Below, one piece after another: positions 27,328-35,878 of a stretch of DNA of 64,000 bases. Position 1 is the first letter of the stretch. Each line of letters starts with the position of its first letter. Location of the stretch: contig JAPCJH010000001.1 of NCBI GenBank assembly GCA_027887045.1, forward strand, positions 62,001 to 126,000, written 5' to 3'. The notes beneath the pieces are model-generated. The model had not been told where the DNA came from and did no database searches. It saw only the letters and a program-made list of their open reading frames with translations. The translations under genes and the position numbers were made by a program. Origin of the DNA: Nitrososphaerota archaeon (GTDB taxonomy: Archaea; Thermoproteota; Nitrososphaeria; Nitrososphaerales; Gagatemarchaeaceae).

Positions 27328-27896
27328 GCGCGGGCCTCCTTGAGGACGGCGATGAGCTTGTTGACTGTCTTGTCCACCTTTCCCTCGTCGTTCCTGAGGA
27401 TGAGAATGGGAGCGCCCGTGAGCGACGAGGCAACCGTGAGGAAACTCCGTGCGAGCGAGAGCTCCGATTCGAGCTCGTGCTTCGTCATGGTATCTCGGTA
27501 GCGGGTCTTGTCGCGGGACCTCCGGGCCACTATCTCGTCGCTCCCCGCCTCGATCAGGACCAGGTGGCTCGGCTTGAGGGCTCGTACTACCTCGAAGGGG
27601 AGCCCGGGCCAGAACCCTTCGTGCGTCCTGATGAAGAGGTGCGTGTCGACGAAGAGCGCCGCGTCCTTCATCTTCGATATCCTTTCCGCGGCTATCTTCT
27701 GGAGCCTCTTCTGCTTCTCGACCCTCATCTTGCGGAGCTCGTCCCGGTGCTTTATCCACTTGAGCTTCAGCGCCTCCTCGAGCATCACCGAGCCGAACGT
27801 CACGAGCCTCCCCCCGCGCATCCTCGCAGCAGAGGCCTGGACGACGGTGGTCTTCCCTACGCCAGGTATCCCCACCACTACAACGCGCAGTCGCAA
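27324..27896 (-). CDS. adkA: Archaeal-type adenylate kinase
   Basis: 190 residues. P-loop VVGIPGVGKTTVVQ at residues 7-20, DTHLFIRTHEGFWPGLP in the nucleotide-binding core, and an Arg-rich RRSRDKTRYRDT stretch as lid. This is the AdkA type found next to secY in archaea, converting AMP and ATP to two ADP. It starts two bases after the secY stop and overlaps the EMC3-like gene by GTGA. Confidence 0.93.
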   Translation of the reverse strand: MRLRVVVVGIPGVGKTTVVQASAARMRGGRLVTFGSVMLEEALKLKWIKHRDELRKMRVEKQKRLQKIAAERISKMKDAALFVDTHLFIRTHEGFWPGLPFEVVRALKPSHLVLIEAGSDEIVARRSRDKTRYRDTMTKHELESELSLARSFLTVASSLTGAPILILRNDEGKVDKTVNKLIAVLKEARA

Positions 27897-27898
27897 CT

Positions 27899-29317
27899 CT
27901 AGACCCGCCCGAGAAGTCCGGCTAGCCTCGGCGCCGACTCCTCGAGTTGTTCCTTGACGAGCATCTGGTAGTATTGTAAGATGATGTCCACCATAAGGAG
28001 TATCCCGACCCCCGTCCCGAAGACCCCGAACAGGTCGGACACTGAGGCGACAAGGCCGATGATGAGACCGCCGATGATAGTCAGTGCGGGGATGTACCTG
28101 TTGAGCATCTGCTCGATCGAGAGTCCGCTCCTCCTGAACCCAGGCACCTGAACGTCCGCGTCCATCAGGTTCTTAGCGACCGCCTTGGGGTTGAGCCCAC
28201 CTATCTCCACCCATATCCTCGCGAACAGGACGGCGAGAGTGACGAGATAGACGACGTAGATGACGGAGTGAATCGGGTCTCCTAGCGTCTGGTCCAGACC
28301 CCTCGGTGGGGTGATGTAGTACACCAGCCCACCGATCGGATTCCCCTGGGAATCGTATCGTGCGAGGTAGCTTAGCCAGCCCGTCGTCGCTCCCAGGTTG
28401 TTATACAAGAGCCTGGTGAAGAATGACACGTTCGCACCCAGTGCGGAAACGAGGATGACCGGTATGTTCGATACGTAGAGGATCTTGATCGGGTAGACCC
28501 CCTGGAATCCCTTGTACTTGATTGAAGTGATGGGGAGCTCGACCCTGATACCCTCGATATAGACCAGCAAGAGTATCATCGTCAGTGTGAGGATGAAGGT
28601 AATGAGGCTTGGATACCGGTAGTTCCTGACGACTATGCCCGACAGTGTCCCGGTGAACGCGGAGCTAATTAGCGACGGGAAGAAACCGAAGAGCTGAGTC
28701 GCGGTAGTGCCCGTGGCAGCCTGTACTGGAAACGGCGAAAACGTGTACCACATCACGGTCTGCGTGACACCGGCAAGGATGAAGAGGCTGACTCCGCTCC
28801 CAATCCCCCACCCCTTCTGAATCAGCTCGTCGAGGAGCAGCACCAGGACGCTCGCGAAGAACAGCTGGACGAAGATGATCACTCCCTGCCTCGCGGTCAG
28901 GACGCCGAGGGCGCCGCCCAGGATGTACGCTCCCGACTCTGCCGCGATGACTATGAAGGTGAGAAACTTGGTCGCGGAGCCGAAGAGCGCTCTGTCTGTC
29001 GTGGCCCCCATGTCGAGTTTGATTATCTCTGATCCGACAAGCAGCTGAAGTATCAACCCAGCAGTGACTATCGGGCCTATACCAAGTTCCATGAGGGTCC
29101 CTTGGGTCGAAGCGAAGATGATCCTTAGGAACGCGAACGGGTCGCTGGTGTTGTTACCTCCGAAGGTGTAGAGAGGTGTAATCGACATGACGAGGTATGC
29201 AATCAGAGCTAGCGCCGTCCAGATGAATCGCTCGTTCAGAGTTGGCTTCTTTTGTGGCTTCGGGATTTCAGGGAGTACCGTTGCAACACTCTTGACGAAG
29301 TCTCTCAGGGAAGCCAA
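27899..29317 (-). CDS. secY: Preprotein translocase subunit SecY
   Basis: 472 residues, ten membrane helices. The start (LPEIPKPQKKPTLNERFIWT) and plug region (NTSDPFAFLRIIFASTQGTL) match archaeal SecY/Sec61 alpha, as do GSGVSLFILAGVTQTV, ITSIKYKGFQGVYPIKILY and the late RSGLSIEQMLNRYIPALT. It forms the protein-conducting channel. Usually secY follows rpl15 directly; here a 1.2-kb TnpB element lies between them, ending about 20 bases before the secY start, so its expression may depend on read-through or a new promoter. Confidence 0.96.
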   Translation of the reverse strand: MASLRDFVKSVATVLPEIPKPQKKPTLNERFIWTALALIAYLVMSITPLYTFGGNNTSDPFAFLRIIFASTQGTLMELGIGPIVTAGLILQLLVGSEIIKLDMGATTDRALFGSATKFLTFIVIAAESGAYILGGALGVLTARQGVIIFVQLFFASVLVLLLDELIQKGWGIGSGVSLFILAGVTQTVMWYTFSPFPVQAATGTTATQLFGFFPSLISSAFTGTLSGIVVRNYRYPSLITFILTLTMILLLVYIEGIRVELPITSIKYKGFQGVYPIKILYVSNIPVILVSALGANVSFFTRLLYNNLGATTGWLSYLARYDSQGNPIGGLVYYITPPRGLDQTLGDPIHSVIYVVYLVTLAVLFARIWVEIGGLNPKAVAKNLMDADVQVPGFRRSGLSIEQMLNRYIPALTIIGGLIIGLVASVSDLFGVFGTGVGILLMVDIILQYYQMLVKEQLEESAPRLAGLLGRV

Positions 29318-29340
29318 AACTTACCGCGGGTTCTGTTAAG

Positions 29341-30519
29341 TTATCGGGACCGGCCCGAATTTCCTAACTTCGGGGCTTCTGCTAGGAGGATTGGAGCCGT
29401 CATCGCCTCGTTCCCCTTCACCGCTTCATCCATACCACGCGCTCCTGCCTGAACCATTGGCAGACATGGTATCTTCCCGCGCCTCTCGATGTTGACTGCT
29501 GCGTTGAGGTCGCGGTCGAGCTGACACCCGCATTCTGGGCATAGCCAGCTCCTTTCAGTGACTTTCAGTTTCTTGTTGATGTAGTGGCATCTTGAACACT
29601 CTTTAGAAGTATTCCGAGGGTCGACGAACTCCACTTGGACACCAGCCCAAGCCGCTTTGTTTGAAATTTGCTGCTGCAGGAGTCGGAACGGCCAGAGGTT
29701 GGCCCTCCTGCGAGAGCCGCGCCCCATCCCGTTCCCCTTCATGTGTGCCTTCCTTATTCCCTTCAATCTTTCGAGGACTATCGCCTCCCTGTTCCTGAGG
29801 GCCTTCTCGACGACCTGCTTTGAGATTACATTGAGTGTCTGCTTAATGCGTTCTCTCTCCCTCCTCGAACCTGAGAACTTTTGCTTGAGCCGCCTGTCGT
29901 TGGAGTGCCTTTCGTAAAACTCGCTGCGTCTGACTCCATATTCCGTGTGAAGCCGAGCCACCTTCGAGAGGACGATTCGGGTGCCATCGCTTCCTACAAC
30001 CGACTTGTGGTTCAGGTCGTATCCAATCTTTCTAACGGGTTCGATTTCTTTAGCCTCCCTCGAGAAGGCGATAACGATTGTGAATTCGGTCATCGTCACT
30101 GAACCCCTCTTGAGGGACGCATCCATCAGGAACGAGCGCTGCCAATCGCCATACTTGAGGGGAATGAGTAGGCGCTGGCCCTTCCGATTCGGAAGGCTCA
30201 GAATCCCATAGTTGAGAGAGTAGCTGGCAGAGTCCATCTTGAGCATGAGGCCCTCAGCAACTGGTTTCCTGTGCCATCGCCGGTGCTTCTTGACTATCGA
30301 CCACGCGACCTCGGCAACGGAGTAAGGGTAGCATGTTACTGCGCTGTATCTTTCATTGAACTCCTTGTAGATTCTGTCGCGGAGCCTGAGCCGTCCCTTG
30401 ATCTTTTCCTCGAGGGCGATATTGATAGCGTGGTTGACCATCATGCGGAACGTCGAAAGAAGCTCACGCGTTTCCTGCGTGGGCTTGTATCCGAATCTGA
30501 CGGCCTTGACTGACTTCAC
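29341..30519 (-). CDS. tnpB: TnpB (OrfB) RNA-guided nuclease of IS605 element
   Basis: 392 residues from a GTG at 30519. The RuvC triad is intact: Asp168 in IGYDLNHKSVVG, Glu250 in IVLERLKGIR, and Asp337 (or 335) in DRDLNAAVNI. The zinc finger is complete with CSRC at 308-311 and CPEC at 327-330. TnpB proteins are nucleases guided by an RNA made from the element's own right end, cutting the empty site to help retain the element. The gene stop sits inside the right-end hairpin region, where such guide RNAs normally arise. It looks functional. Orientation matches the ribosomal operon. Confidence 0.93.
   Translation of the reverse strand: MKSVKAVRFGYKPTQETRELLSTFRMMVNHAINIALEEKIKGRLRLRDRIYKEFNERYSAVTCYPYSVAEVAWSIVKKHRRWHRKPVAEGLMLKMDSASYSLNYGILSLPNRKGQRLLIPLKYGDWQRSFLMDASLKRGSVTMTEFTIVIAFSREAKEIEPVRKIGYDLNHKSVVGSDGTRIVLSKVARLHTEYGVRRSEFYERHSNDRRLKQKFSGSRRERERIKQTLNVISKQVVEKALRNREAIVLERLKGIRKAHMKGNGMGRGSRRRANLWPFRLLQQQISNKAAWAGVQVEFVDPRNTSKECSRCHYINKKLKVTERSWLCPECGCQLDRDLNAAVNIERRGKIPCLPMVQAGARGMDEAVKGNEAMTAPILLAEAPKLGNSGRSR
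29354..29374 (-). repeat. Right-end hairpin of tnpB element
   Basis: Perfect 6-bp inverted repeat CCCGAA/TTCGGG with a 9-base loop, inside the last codons of tnpB. Such subterminal hairpins are the recognition structures of IS200/IS605 ends, and this one is a candidate part of the guide RNA scaffold. Confidence 0.6.
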
Positions 30520-30543
30520 GAATTAGTCCAAAGCTCCAATTCG
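30519..30543 (-). repeat. Left-end hairpin of tnpB element
   Basis: Perfect 6-bp inverted repeat CGAATT/AATTCG with a 13-base loop, between the rpl15 stop and the tnpB GTG. Matches the expected left-end hairpin of an IS200/IS605 element. Confidence 0.55.
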
Positions 30544-30546
30544 CAT

Positions 30547-30975
30547 TTAAGTTCCATGTCCAGATGGCTTAGCAGAACTTATCTTTCCACCAGCGGCCTC
30601 TATTTTAGCCTGAGCCCTCTTGGTGAAAAAATCAACCTTCACTTGGTAAGCGCCGCTCACGACTCCTGACCCGAGTAACTTCCCCACCCCAATGGCAGAC
30701 AGGTCGAGATCCTTCGCCTTCTTCCCCGCGGCCAACTCGTCGAGGTCACCGACGTTGACCCACCTTGACGGTTTGTGGTAATAGCTGGGCGGTCGGAATG
30801 GGTCTCTCCCGAAGTGGTCGGGGTCATACTTGATCGTCCAGGACCATTTGTGCTTGTGGAGTCCCGCATTGCCGTGTCCACCCTGCTGCCCTGAGTGGCG
30901 GTGCTGTCCTATCTGGCCGTAGCCGTGGGTCCTCGAGCCTCTCTGGCGTCTGACCTTTCTGAATCTTGTGGGCAA
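30547..30975 (-). CDS. rpl15: Large subunit ribosomal protein uL15
   Basis: 142 residues. The Gly/His/Arg-rich N-terminus (RGSRTHGYGQIGQHRHSGQQ) and the C-terminal SGAYQVKVDFFTKRAQAKIE are typical of archaeal uL15, which binds 23S rRNA in late assembly. Last ribosomal protein gene of the operon; its TAA lies in the border of the tnpB element. Starts 4 bases after rpl30. Confidence 0.95.
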   Translation of the reverse strand: MPTRFRKVRRQRGSRTHGYGQIGQHRHSGQQGGHGNAGLHKHKWSWTIKYDPDHFGRDPFRPPSYYHKPSRWVNVGDLDELAAGKKAKDLDLSAIGVGKLLGSGVVSGAYQVKVDFFTKRAQAKIEAAGGKISSAKPSGHGT

Positions 30976-30979
30976 ACTC

Positions 30980-31444
30980 TCAGATCATCCTCTTAATGAT
31001 CTCAGACAGCTTCGGGTTGGCCCCGAGGACGCCGCGCTCCTGGGACTGTCTGCGGGTCGACTGTTTGAAGCCCCCCCTCGGGGGCGCGAGCTTGAAGAAG
31101 GGCCGAAGCCCTTCGACAGAGGAAAGCTTCATCTCGTCCTTGACGATCTTCGTCGCCAAGTCCTCGTACTTCTTGAATCCGAGCGTCTTGAGCGCCTTCT
31201 CGTCCAGCCTCTTGGTTTCGCTCACCTTCGCACGCGACTTCAGCAATGCGGCGAGCAGCTCCGCTTCGAACGGGCTCCAAGCAAGGTAGTCTTTGCAGAG
31301 CTTTAGGATCCCAACGGTCTGGCCGTCGTCCTTGACGACCGTCGCGGAGAATTTCCTCTCGATGTGCAGTTCGACGAGCGCCTTTCTCGCCGCGTGCGGG
31401 ACGTTTATGGTCCCGTGAAAGTTCACTACAAGCAATAATCCCAT
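30980..31444 (-). CDS. rpl30: Large subunit ribosomal protein uL30
   Basis: 154 residues starting MGLLLVVNFHG with the core VPHAARKALVELHIERKFSA and a Gly/Arg-rich archaeal C-terminal extension (PPRGGFKQSTRR). I prefer the ATG at 31444 because AGGTGA five bases before it is a good ribosome-binding site; a GTG at 31453 directly after rps5 is the alternative. Confidence 0.92.
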   Translation of the reverse strand: MGLLLVVNFHGTINVPHAARKALVELHIERKFSATVVKDDGQTVGILKLCKDYLAWSPFEAELLAALLKSRAKVSETKRLDEKALKTLGFKKYEDLATKIVKDEMKLSSVEGLRPFFKLAPPRGGFKQSTRRQSQERGVLGANPKLSEIIKRMI

Positions 31445-31453
31445 CGCGGTCAC

Positions 31454-32074
31454 CTAAACGCTGAGTCCGTGCGAGTTCCTGAACGCGTCGTAGGTTGCGT
31501 TTGCCAAAGAAGCCATCGTGTTGGTGGAGCCAAAGGTCCTGATCCAGGCGTCCTTGACCCCCGCGAGGGCGAGCAAGTTCTTCAGCGCCGGCCCCGCCAC
31601 TAGTCCCAGGGACCTCGGACCGGGCATTATCTCGACCGTCACGCTCCCCGCCTTCCCCTTGATCCTGTAGGGAACCGAGTGCGTTCCGCCGCAACGACAC
31701 TCCCAGCTTCCGCAACCGAGCTGAACCGGGATGATGTTAAGCAGGGCGTCGTTCGTGGCTTTGTCTATCGATTCTCTCATCTGCGCGGCCTTCCCCTTTC
31801 CAACTCCGAACCACCCGGCTCCGTTCCCGACCGCGACGACAGCCCCGAACCTAGTGAGCTCCCCGGCGTCGGTCTGTTTCTGGACGATACCCACACCCAC
31901 GACCTCGTTCTTCAGATCTGGGAGGAGCTTCTTGACTATCTCGGACTCCCTTATCTTGAGCCCCGCGCGGAATATCTCGTCGAGGGACGTGATCTTCCCT
32001 TCCGCGACCAACTTCCCGAGCTTCGTCCTCGGGATCCAGACCTCTTCCTTCTCCTGCCGTGCGTACTGGCTCAT
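31454..32074 (-). CDS. rps5: Small subunit ribosomal protein uS5
   Basis: 206 residues. The N-terminal double-stranded RNA-binding domain (GVGIVQKQTDAGELTRFGAV, GNGAGWFGVGKGKA) and the C-terminal domain (EIMPGPRSLGLVAGPALKNL) are standard. It contains the archaeal Cys insertion LGCGSWECRCGG near 120. It shapes the decoding centre and mRNA entry. Overlaps rpl18 by ATGA. Confidence 0.96.
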   Translation of the reverse strand: MSQYARQEKEEVWIPRTKLGKLVAEGKITSLDEIFRAGLKIRESEIVKKLLPDLKNEVVGVGIVQKQTDAGELTRFGAVVAVGNGAGWFGVGKGKAAQMRESIDKATNDALLNIIPVQLGCGSWECRCGGTHSVPYRIKGKAGSVTVEIMPGPRSLGLVAGPALKNLLALAGVKDAWIRTFGSTNTMASLANATYDAFRNSHGLSV

Positions 32075-32655
32075 TTCTTACCCCCTCCGAGAATCGTCAG
32101 TTTCATCTCTTCGACACGCGCAGGATAGTCCTCAGGTTTGAACCCCGCCTTCAGCATCGCCGAGAATTTTTTCTGATAAGCTTCCTTGGATTCCTTCTGC
32201 AGCGCTGCCGCAAAGGTCGCGATCGACTCCCCCTTCAGCTTCTCCTCTGTCGGGAAGACCTCCTCCGACGCAAGGACACCGAGCCCCCCGTCTCTCGCTC
32301 CCTTGATGAAAGCCGCGAGCCTCGAACCCTTGATGAACGGGAGGACACCATTGTAGACGACCGCCTCCGAGATCCCCTTGGCTTTCCCAGTCTTTCCGGC
32401 CAAGAGTCCGAGCAGGTAGCACGCCGGGAGCGACTTTAGTGAGCCCCCCCACTTGAGCTTCCGGAGCGCTCTCGAGTGGACGGAAGCCACGACGAGGTCC
32501 CCTTTCACCTGCGGCTTCACGAACTGGGCGGAGATGTTCTTCCCGGTTATCCTTACGACGAGGAGCGTCTTGTGCGAGACGATGGCCTTCTTCCTGGCTC
32601 CATAGTCCGTCACCCCTTCCCTTCTCCTGCGGTTAATCGGGACGTAGCGACCCAT
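32071..32655 (-). CDS. rpl18: Large subunit ribosomal protein uL18
   Basis: 194 residues, opening RYVPINRRRREGVTDYGARK, the archaeal/eukaryotic uL18 (L5e) N-terminus. SHKTLLVVRITGKNISAQFV and ACYLLGLLAGKTGK follow. It is longer than bacterial L18 through its C-terminal helices. It binds 5S rRNA with uL5. One base separates it from rpl19e. Confidence 0.95.
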   Translation of the reverse strand: MGRYVPINRRRREGVTDYGARKKAIVSHKTLLVVRITGKNISAQFVKPQVKGDLVVASVHSRALRKLKWGGSLKSLPACYLLGLLAGKTGKAKGISEAVVYNGVLPFIKGSRLAAFIKGARDGGLGVLASEEVFPTEEKLKGESIATFAAALQKESKEAYQKKFSAMLKAGFKPEDYPARVEEMKLTILGGGKK

Positions 32656-32656
32656 T

Positions 32657-33091
32657 CTATTTCTTTGCCTCCGTCATCAGGTCAATCAGGTGCTTGACTC
32701 CCCTCACATGACCTCCCTTCACCTGTTTGTACAGTTTCCAGTAAGTAGCCTTGTTCAGGTCGCCCCTCTCCCGGGCCACCTTCAGACGCCAGCGGAGCGC
32801 CCTGACCTTCTGGATCCATCTTTCCTTTCTCGCGAGCCTAGCCGACTTCGCTCCCTTGTAGGTCCCAGGACCTCTTCCCCTCTTGAGCTTCTTGGAACGC
32901 TCTCGGAACCTCCCCCGTGAGGTGCCCCTTTGGGGCTTAGCGCTTATGGCTCCCAGACCGATCAGTCCGCGGATTGTGCTTCTGGTAATGGCGTCCTGAA
33001 TAAGGTCCGAGTACTCCTCGTCGAAGACCACCTTGTCGACCCCGACCCCCAGGACGGAAGCGGCCAGACGCCTCTTACTTCTTAGGTTCAA
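32657..33091 (-). CDS. rpl19e: Large subunit ribosomal protein eL19
   Basis: 144 residues. MNLRSKRRLAASVLGVGVDK and the basic middle (RGRFRERSKKLKRGRGPGTY) with KERWIQKVRALRWRLKV are diagnostic of eL19, an archaeal/eukaryotic protein near the tunnel exit. Start overlaps the end of rpl32e by 17 bases. Confidence 0.95.
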   Translation of the reverse strand: MNLRSKRRLAASVLGVGVDKVVFDEEYSDLIQDAITRSTIRGLIGLGAISAKPQRGTSRGRFRERSKKLKRGRGPGTYKGAKSARLARKERWIQKVRALRWRLKVARERGDLNKATYWKLYKQVKGGHVRGVKHLIDLMTEAKK

Positions 33092-33512
33092 TTATCCTCA
33101 ACCCTGTCGGATTCACGACGATGATGCCTAGTTCTTTTGCGCGTTTCAGGATAAGAGCACGTTTCCTCGCCCCCACTGTCCCCCCGATCCGGGCGACGTC
33201 CCTCCCCGGGACGAGACCTTCGAGACCCACGGGGTTGTGGACCATGACATCATAGTGACCGCTTGGGTGAAGGCTTCGGGCAGCGACGGGCCCCCTGTAC
33301 CCTACCCTGACGAGCTTGACGGCCCCCTTGTCCTGCCTCCGCACCTTGTTGTCCACACCCTTCGGCTTGCGCCAGGGTGGGTGTATCCGCACGTACCTCC
33401 AGCTCTCCTGTCGAATGAATCTCGGCCTGCGCTCCGCTACCGCCCTCCTCAGCTCGACGAGCTTCTTCAGCCTGTTCTCTTCTGCCTTCGTAGCGGTGAC
33501 CTTCTTCGGCAA
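33075..33512 (-). CDS. rpl32e: Large subunit ribosomal protein eL32
   Basis: 145 residues. RPRFIRQESWRYVRIHPPWR, then KGVDNKVRRQ and VGYRGPVAARSLHPSG are the eL32 core. The end (RALILKRAKELGIIVVNPTG) is also typical. Only archaea and eukaryotes have it. Four bases after rpl6, overlapping rpl19e downstream. Confidence 0.95.
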   Translation of the reverse strand: MPKKVTATKAEENRLKKLVELRRAVAERRPRFIRQESWRYVRIHPPWRKPKGVDNKVRRQDKGAVKLVRVGYRGPVAARSLHPSGHYDVMVHNPVGLEGLVPGRDVARIGGTVGARKRALILKRAKELGIIVVNPTGLRIIEPKK

Positions 33513-33516
33513 GACC

Positions 33517-34065
33517 CTAGCCGCCTCCTACGTTCTTCTCATAAACATAGACTCCGTCGAGGAAGACGCGCTGGTCCTTCCTCTTTATCTTCGTCGCGAG
33601 CTCGACGTTCGCGGCGGTCTGGGCCACGTCCTCGTGAGAGGGGCCCTTCACGATTATGTCGTCCCCTTCTGTTGTCACCTTGCAATCCCCGAGAATTTTC
33701 GCGATTCGTGGGGACCTTTCGCCGACGAAGTTCTCCACGTGGATTTCGTTCCCCTTGATCTTCACCGAGATGGGGAAGTGAGCGTAGACAATCTTCAACT
33801 TGAACTCGTAGCCCTTCGTCACCCCAGTGATCATATTCCTGATCAGAGAGAGCACAGTGTTGGACACGATAGCGTCCTTCTTCTTCTCGGTGAAGGAAGT
33901 GATGAGTGTCTTGTTCCCTTCAATCTTGATGTGGACGTTGATCCTGTCGAAGTTCTTCTTCACGGTCCCTTTCGGGCCCTTGACCGTCAGGAGCCGCCCT
34001 TCAAATCTCGCCGAGACCCCCTCGGGGAGCTCAAGCGTCTGGGCGACGACCTGGCTAGTAGACAT
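33517..34065 (-). CDS. rpl6: Large subunit ribosomal protein uL6
   Basis: 182 residues with the two repeated uL6 domains. LPEGVSARFEGRLLTVKGPK starts the first, and HFPISVKIKGNEIHVENFVG begins the conserved second strand set. It contacts the sarcin-ricin region. Start overlaps rps8 by 11 bases. Confidence 0.95.
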   Translation of the reverse strand: MSTSQVVAQTLELPEGVSARFEGRLLTVKGPKGTVKKNFDRINVHIKIEGNKTLITSFTEKKKDAIVSNTVLSLIRNMITGVTKGYEFKLKIVYAHFPISVKIKGNEIHVENFVGERSPRIAKILGDCKVTTEGDDIIVKGPSHEDVAQTAANVELATKIKRKDQRVFLDGVYVYEKNVGGG

Positions 34066-34447
34066 AACCGAGTAGCCTCCCGCCCACTCCCTTGGCCTGG
34101 GCGTCCGCGTGTGACATCACCCCGAACGGCGTCGACACTATGAGAGTCCCGACTCCTACCGCGGGGAGGTATCTGTGCTCCCAGGCGACGAGCTCGTCCT
34201 TCTTCAAGGGGAACCTAGGTGATATGACCCCCGTCTTGTTGATGCGGCCGAGGAGCTGGATCCTCAATTTCCCCCCGACGCCGTCGTCGATGAATTCGAA
34301 CTCCCCCACGTACCTCCTCTTCTGGAGGACGCGAAGGACCTCGCTTGCGAGCTTAGACGCCGGGATCACCATACACTCCTTCTTGTTCCTCAACTCGGCG
34401 TTCTGGAGGCTCGTGAAGAGGTTGGCCAAGACGTGAGTCGAAGGCAT
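34055..34447 (-). CDS. rps8: Small subunit ribosomal protein uS8
   Basis: 130 residues. LANLFTSLQNAELRNKKECM in the N-terminal domain and GVGTLIVSTPFGVMSHADAQ with GGRLLGYVY at the end are archaeal uS8. It binds the central domain of 16S rRNA. Twenty bases downstream of rps14. Confidence 0.95.
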   Translation of the reverse strand: MPSTHVLANLFTSLQNAELRNKKECMVIPASKLASEVLRVLQKRRYVGEFEFIDDGVGGKLRIQLLGRINKTGVISPRFPLKKDELVAWEHRYLPAVGVGTLIVSTPFGVMSHADAQAKGVGGRLLGYVY

Positions 34448-34467
34448 GAAGCTATCGTCTTCCCCCG

Positions 34468-34629
34468 TTAGTCATACTTCTTGAACCCCAGTTTCCCGGC
34501 GACTTCCCTGAAGCACTGCCTGCAATATAGGAGGTCGTAGGCCCTGATTACCGCCCCGTACTGCCCGCATCTCCTGCAGTAGTGCGTGGACTTGCCGTAC
34601 TTTCTGACTTTCGTGTGCCGGACTTTCAC
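34468..34629 (-). CDS. rps14: Small subunit ribosomal protein uS14, zinc type
   Basis: A 53-residue gene between rps8 and rpl5, from a GTG at 34629 to TAA at 34468. The product starts [20 protein letters not shown] and carries the zinc pair CRRCG...CRQCF and a GKLGFKKYD end, which is archaeal uS14. The start overlaps the rpl5 stop as GTGA. Expected position in the operon. Confidence 0.95.
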   Translation of the reverse strand: MKVRHTKVRKYGKSTHYCRRCGQYGAVIRAYDLLYCRQCFREVAGKLGFKKYD

Positions 34630-35150
34630 TCGACTACGGCCCCGAATTTCGCGCGGAAGAATTCAATTGCTTCCTCCTTATTGATGATGTGCCGGTGCCC
34701 GACCTTTGCGGTCCGTCTCAGCCTCCGTGTCACCCTGTACCCCGGGCGTTCGAGGACCACCGAGACGTTCATCCCCAATATACCAATCGCCGGATCGTAC
34801 CTGATCCCGGGGATCTCGATGTGTTCCTTTATCCCGAACGAGATGCTTCCCCTGCCGTCGAAGCACGAGCTCTGGAGCTTCTTCTCCCGCGCAACCAGGA
34901 GACGCGATATCAGGTCGGTCGTTTCCTTCCCCCTGACCGTTACGAGGACGCCGATCGGCTCACCTTCGTGAACTCCGAAGTCTCTGATTGCGCGCTTCGC
35001 CCTGCGTTGGCTCGCTTTTTGCTTGGTGATCTGCTCAAGAACCTTCTTCCCCCTCTCTATCGCCTCGCCCGATTTGCCGAGGCCTATGTTGATCACTACC
35101 TTGCCCACTCTGATCGTCCTCATGGCGCTCTGCTGGACTGTCTGGCTCAT
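34626..35150 (-). CDS. rpl5: Large subunit ribosomal protein uL5
   Basis: 174 residues. [40 protein letters not shown] and [16 protein letters not shown] are uL5 signatures. It carries 5S rRNA with uL18 and touches the P-site tRNA. A start at the internal ATG 27 bases in is possible, but the chosen one overlaps rps4e as in its neighbours. Confidence 0.95.
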   Translation of the reverse strand: MSQTVQQSAMRTIRVGKVVINIGLGKSGEAIERGKKVLEQITKQKASQRRAKRAIRDFGVHEGEPIGVLVTVRGKETTDLISRLLVAREKKLQSSCFDGRGSISFGIKEHIEIPGIRYDPAIGILGMNVSVVLERPGYRVTRRLRRTAKVGHRHIINKEEAIEFFRAKFGAVVE

Positions 35151-35875
35151 CTTACGCCAACTCCGACCGTTATGAGCGGCTTTGTCGTGCCGACGGGGAA
35201 GACTATCCTGGAGGGGATCTCGGCTTCTCCGCTGGGAAGGTCTACCTTCACCATCCGTTCTCTGGTGATCGTCCCTTTCTTCACGTCTACGACCTTCCCC
35301 AGTTGACCCGCACGCTCGCCCGAAAGTACCAGCGCCAATGAGTTCTTCGCGAGCTTCACCTTGTCGAGGACCTTCTGGGTCCGGACCTCTAAGAGGACCG
35401 CATCCCCGGGTGCGAGCCCGAGTGAATCTGAGAGGAGAGATCTTCCGTCGTGGAGCCCATATTGGAGATGGCCCCCTCTCACCATGACCTTCGTGTTTAT
35501 CCCGCAGAGCTTCTGGTCCGCTTCCTTCTCCTCAATCTTCGAGAGGAGGAGCCCCTTGGGGGAAGGGACGATTCTGAACTTCAGCTCTTCGGAAGGGATC
35601 GAGACCGTGTCGAAGAGGCCCACGGGGAACGACAATGATTTCCTCACCTTTCCGTCCACTAGGACCTTTCCTGCGTTGACTATGTAGCTCGCCTCCCTCT
35701 CGTTCTTGGTGAGATGCGCGAGGTCCCTGATGATGACACCCAGCGGATAGGATTTCTCCGTTGCGTAAGGCCCTGGGAGGGTCTTGAAGACGAATCTCTT
35801 CCTCTTGCGCTCGAGGTCCCACATCTTGGGCGCGGCAAGCCGCTTGAGCTTGTTGCTCCCGCTCTTCTTGGCCAA
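35147..35875 (-). CDS. rps4e: Small subunit ribosomal protein eS4
   Basis: 242 residues. GSNKLKRLAAPKMWDLERK opens an S4-type RNA-binding region (PLGVIIRDLAHLTKNEREAS, ILVDGKVRK-like VLVDGKVRKS), followed by a KOW-like part (LALVLSGERAGQLGKVVDVK). An archaeal/eukaryotic protein. It overlaps rpl5 by 4 bases and follows rpl24 by 3. Confidence 0.95.
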   Translation of the reverse strand: MAKKSGSNKLKRLAAPKMWDLERKRKRFVFKTLPGPYATEKSYPLGVIIRDLAHLTKNEREASYIVNAGKVLVDGKVRKSLSFPVGLFDTVSIPSEELKFRIVPSPKGLLLSKIEEKEADQKLCGINTKVMVRGGHLQYGLHDGRSLLSDSLGLAPGDAVLLEVRTQKVLDKVKLAKNSLALVLSGERAGQLGKVVDVKKGTITRERMVKVDLPSGEAEIPSRIVFPVGTTKPLITVGVGVR

Positions 35876-35878
35876 TCT

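Larger units (their letters stand above)
29336..30546 (-). mobile_element. IS605-family element carrying only tnpB
   Basis: A self-contained element occupies the gap between rpl15 and secY. Each end has a hairpin: CCCGAA/TTCGGG at 29354-29374 and CGAATT/AATTCG at 30519-30543. The six bases ACTTAA occur at both borders (29336-29341 and 30547-30552). No tnpA is present, so it is a non-autonomous element whose transposition would need a Y1 transposase in trans. Neither neighbouring gene is broken; the rpl15 stop codon lies in the border repeat. Confidence 0.8.

Noticed and set aside
27328..27759. A 144-codon N-terminal extension of the EMC3-like protein
   Set aside because: It is Arg/Pro/Gly-rich out-of-frame adkA sequence; the GTG at 27327 overlapping the adkA stop gives the normal family start.
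33237..34143. Long plus-strand open frames opposite rpl32e, rpl6 and rps8
   Set aside because: GC-rich mirror frames of strongly conserved ribosomal protein genes; no homology of their own.
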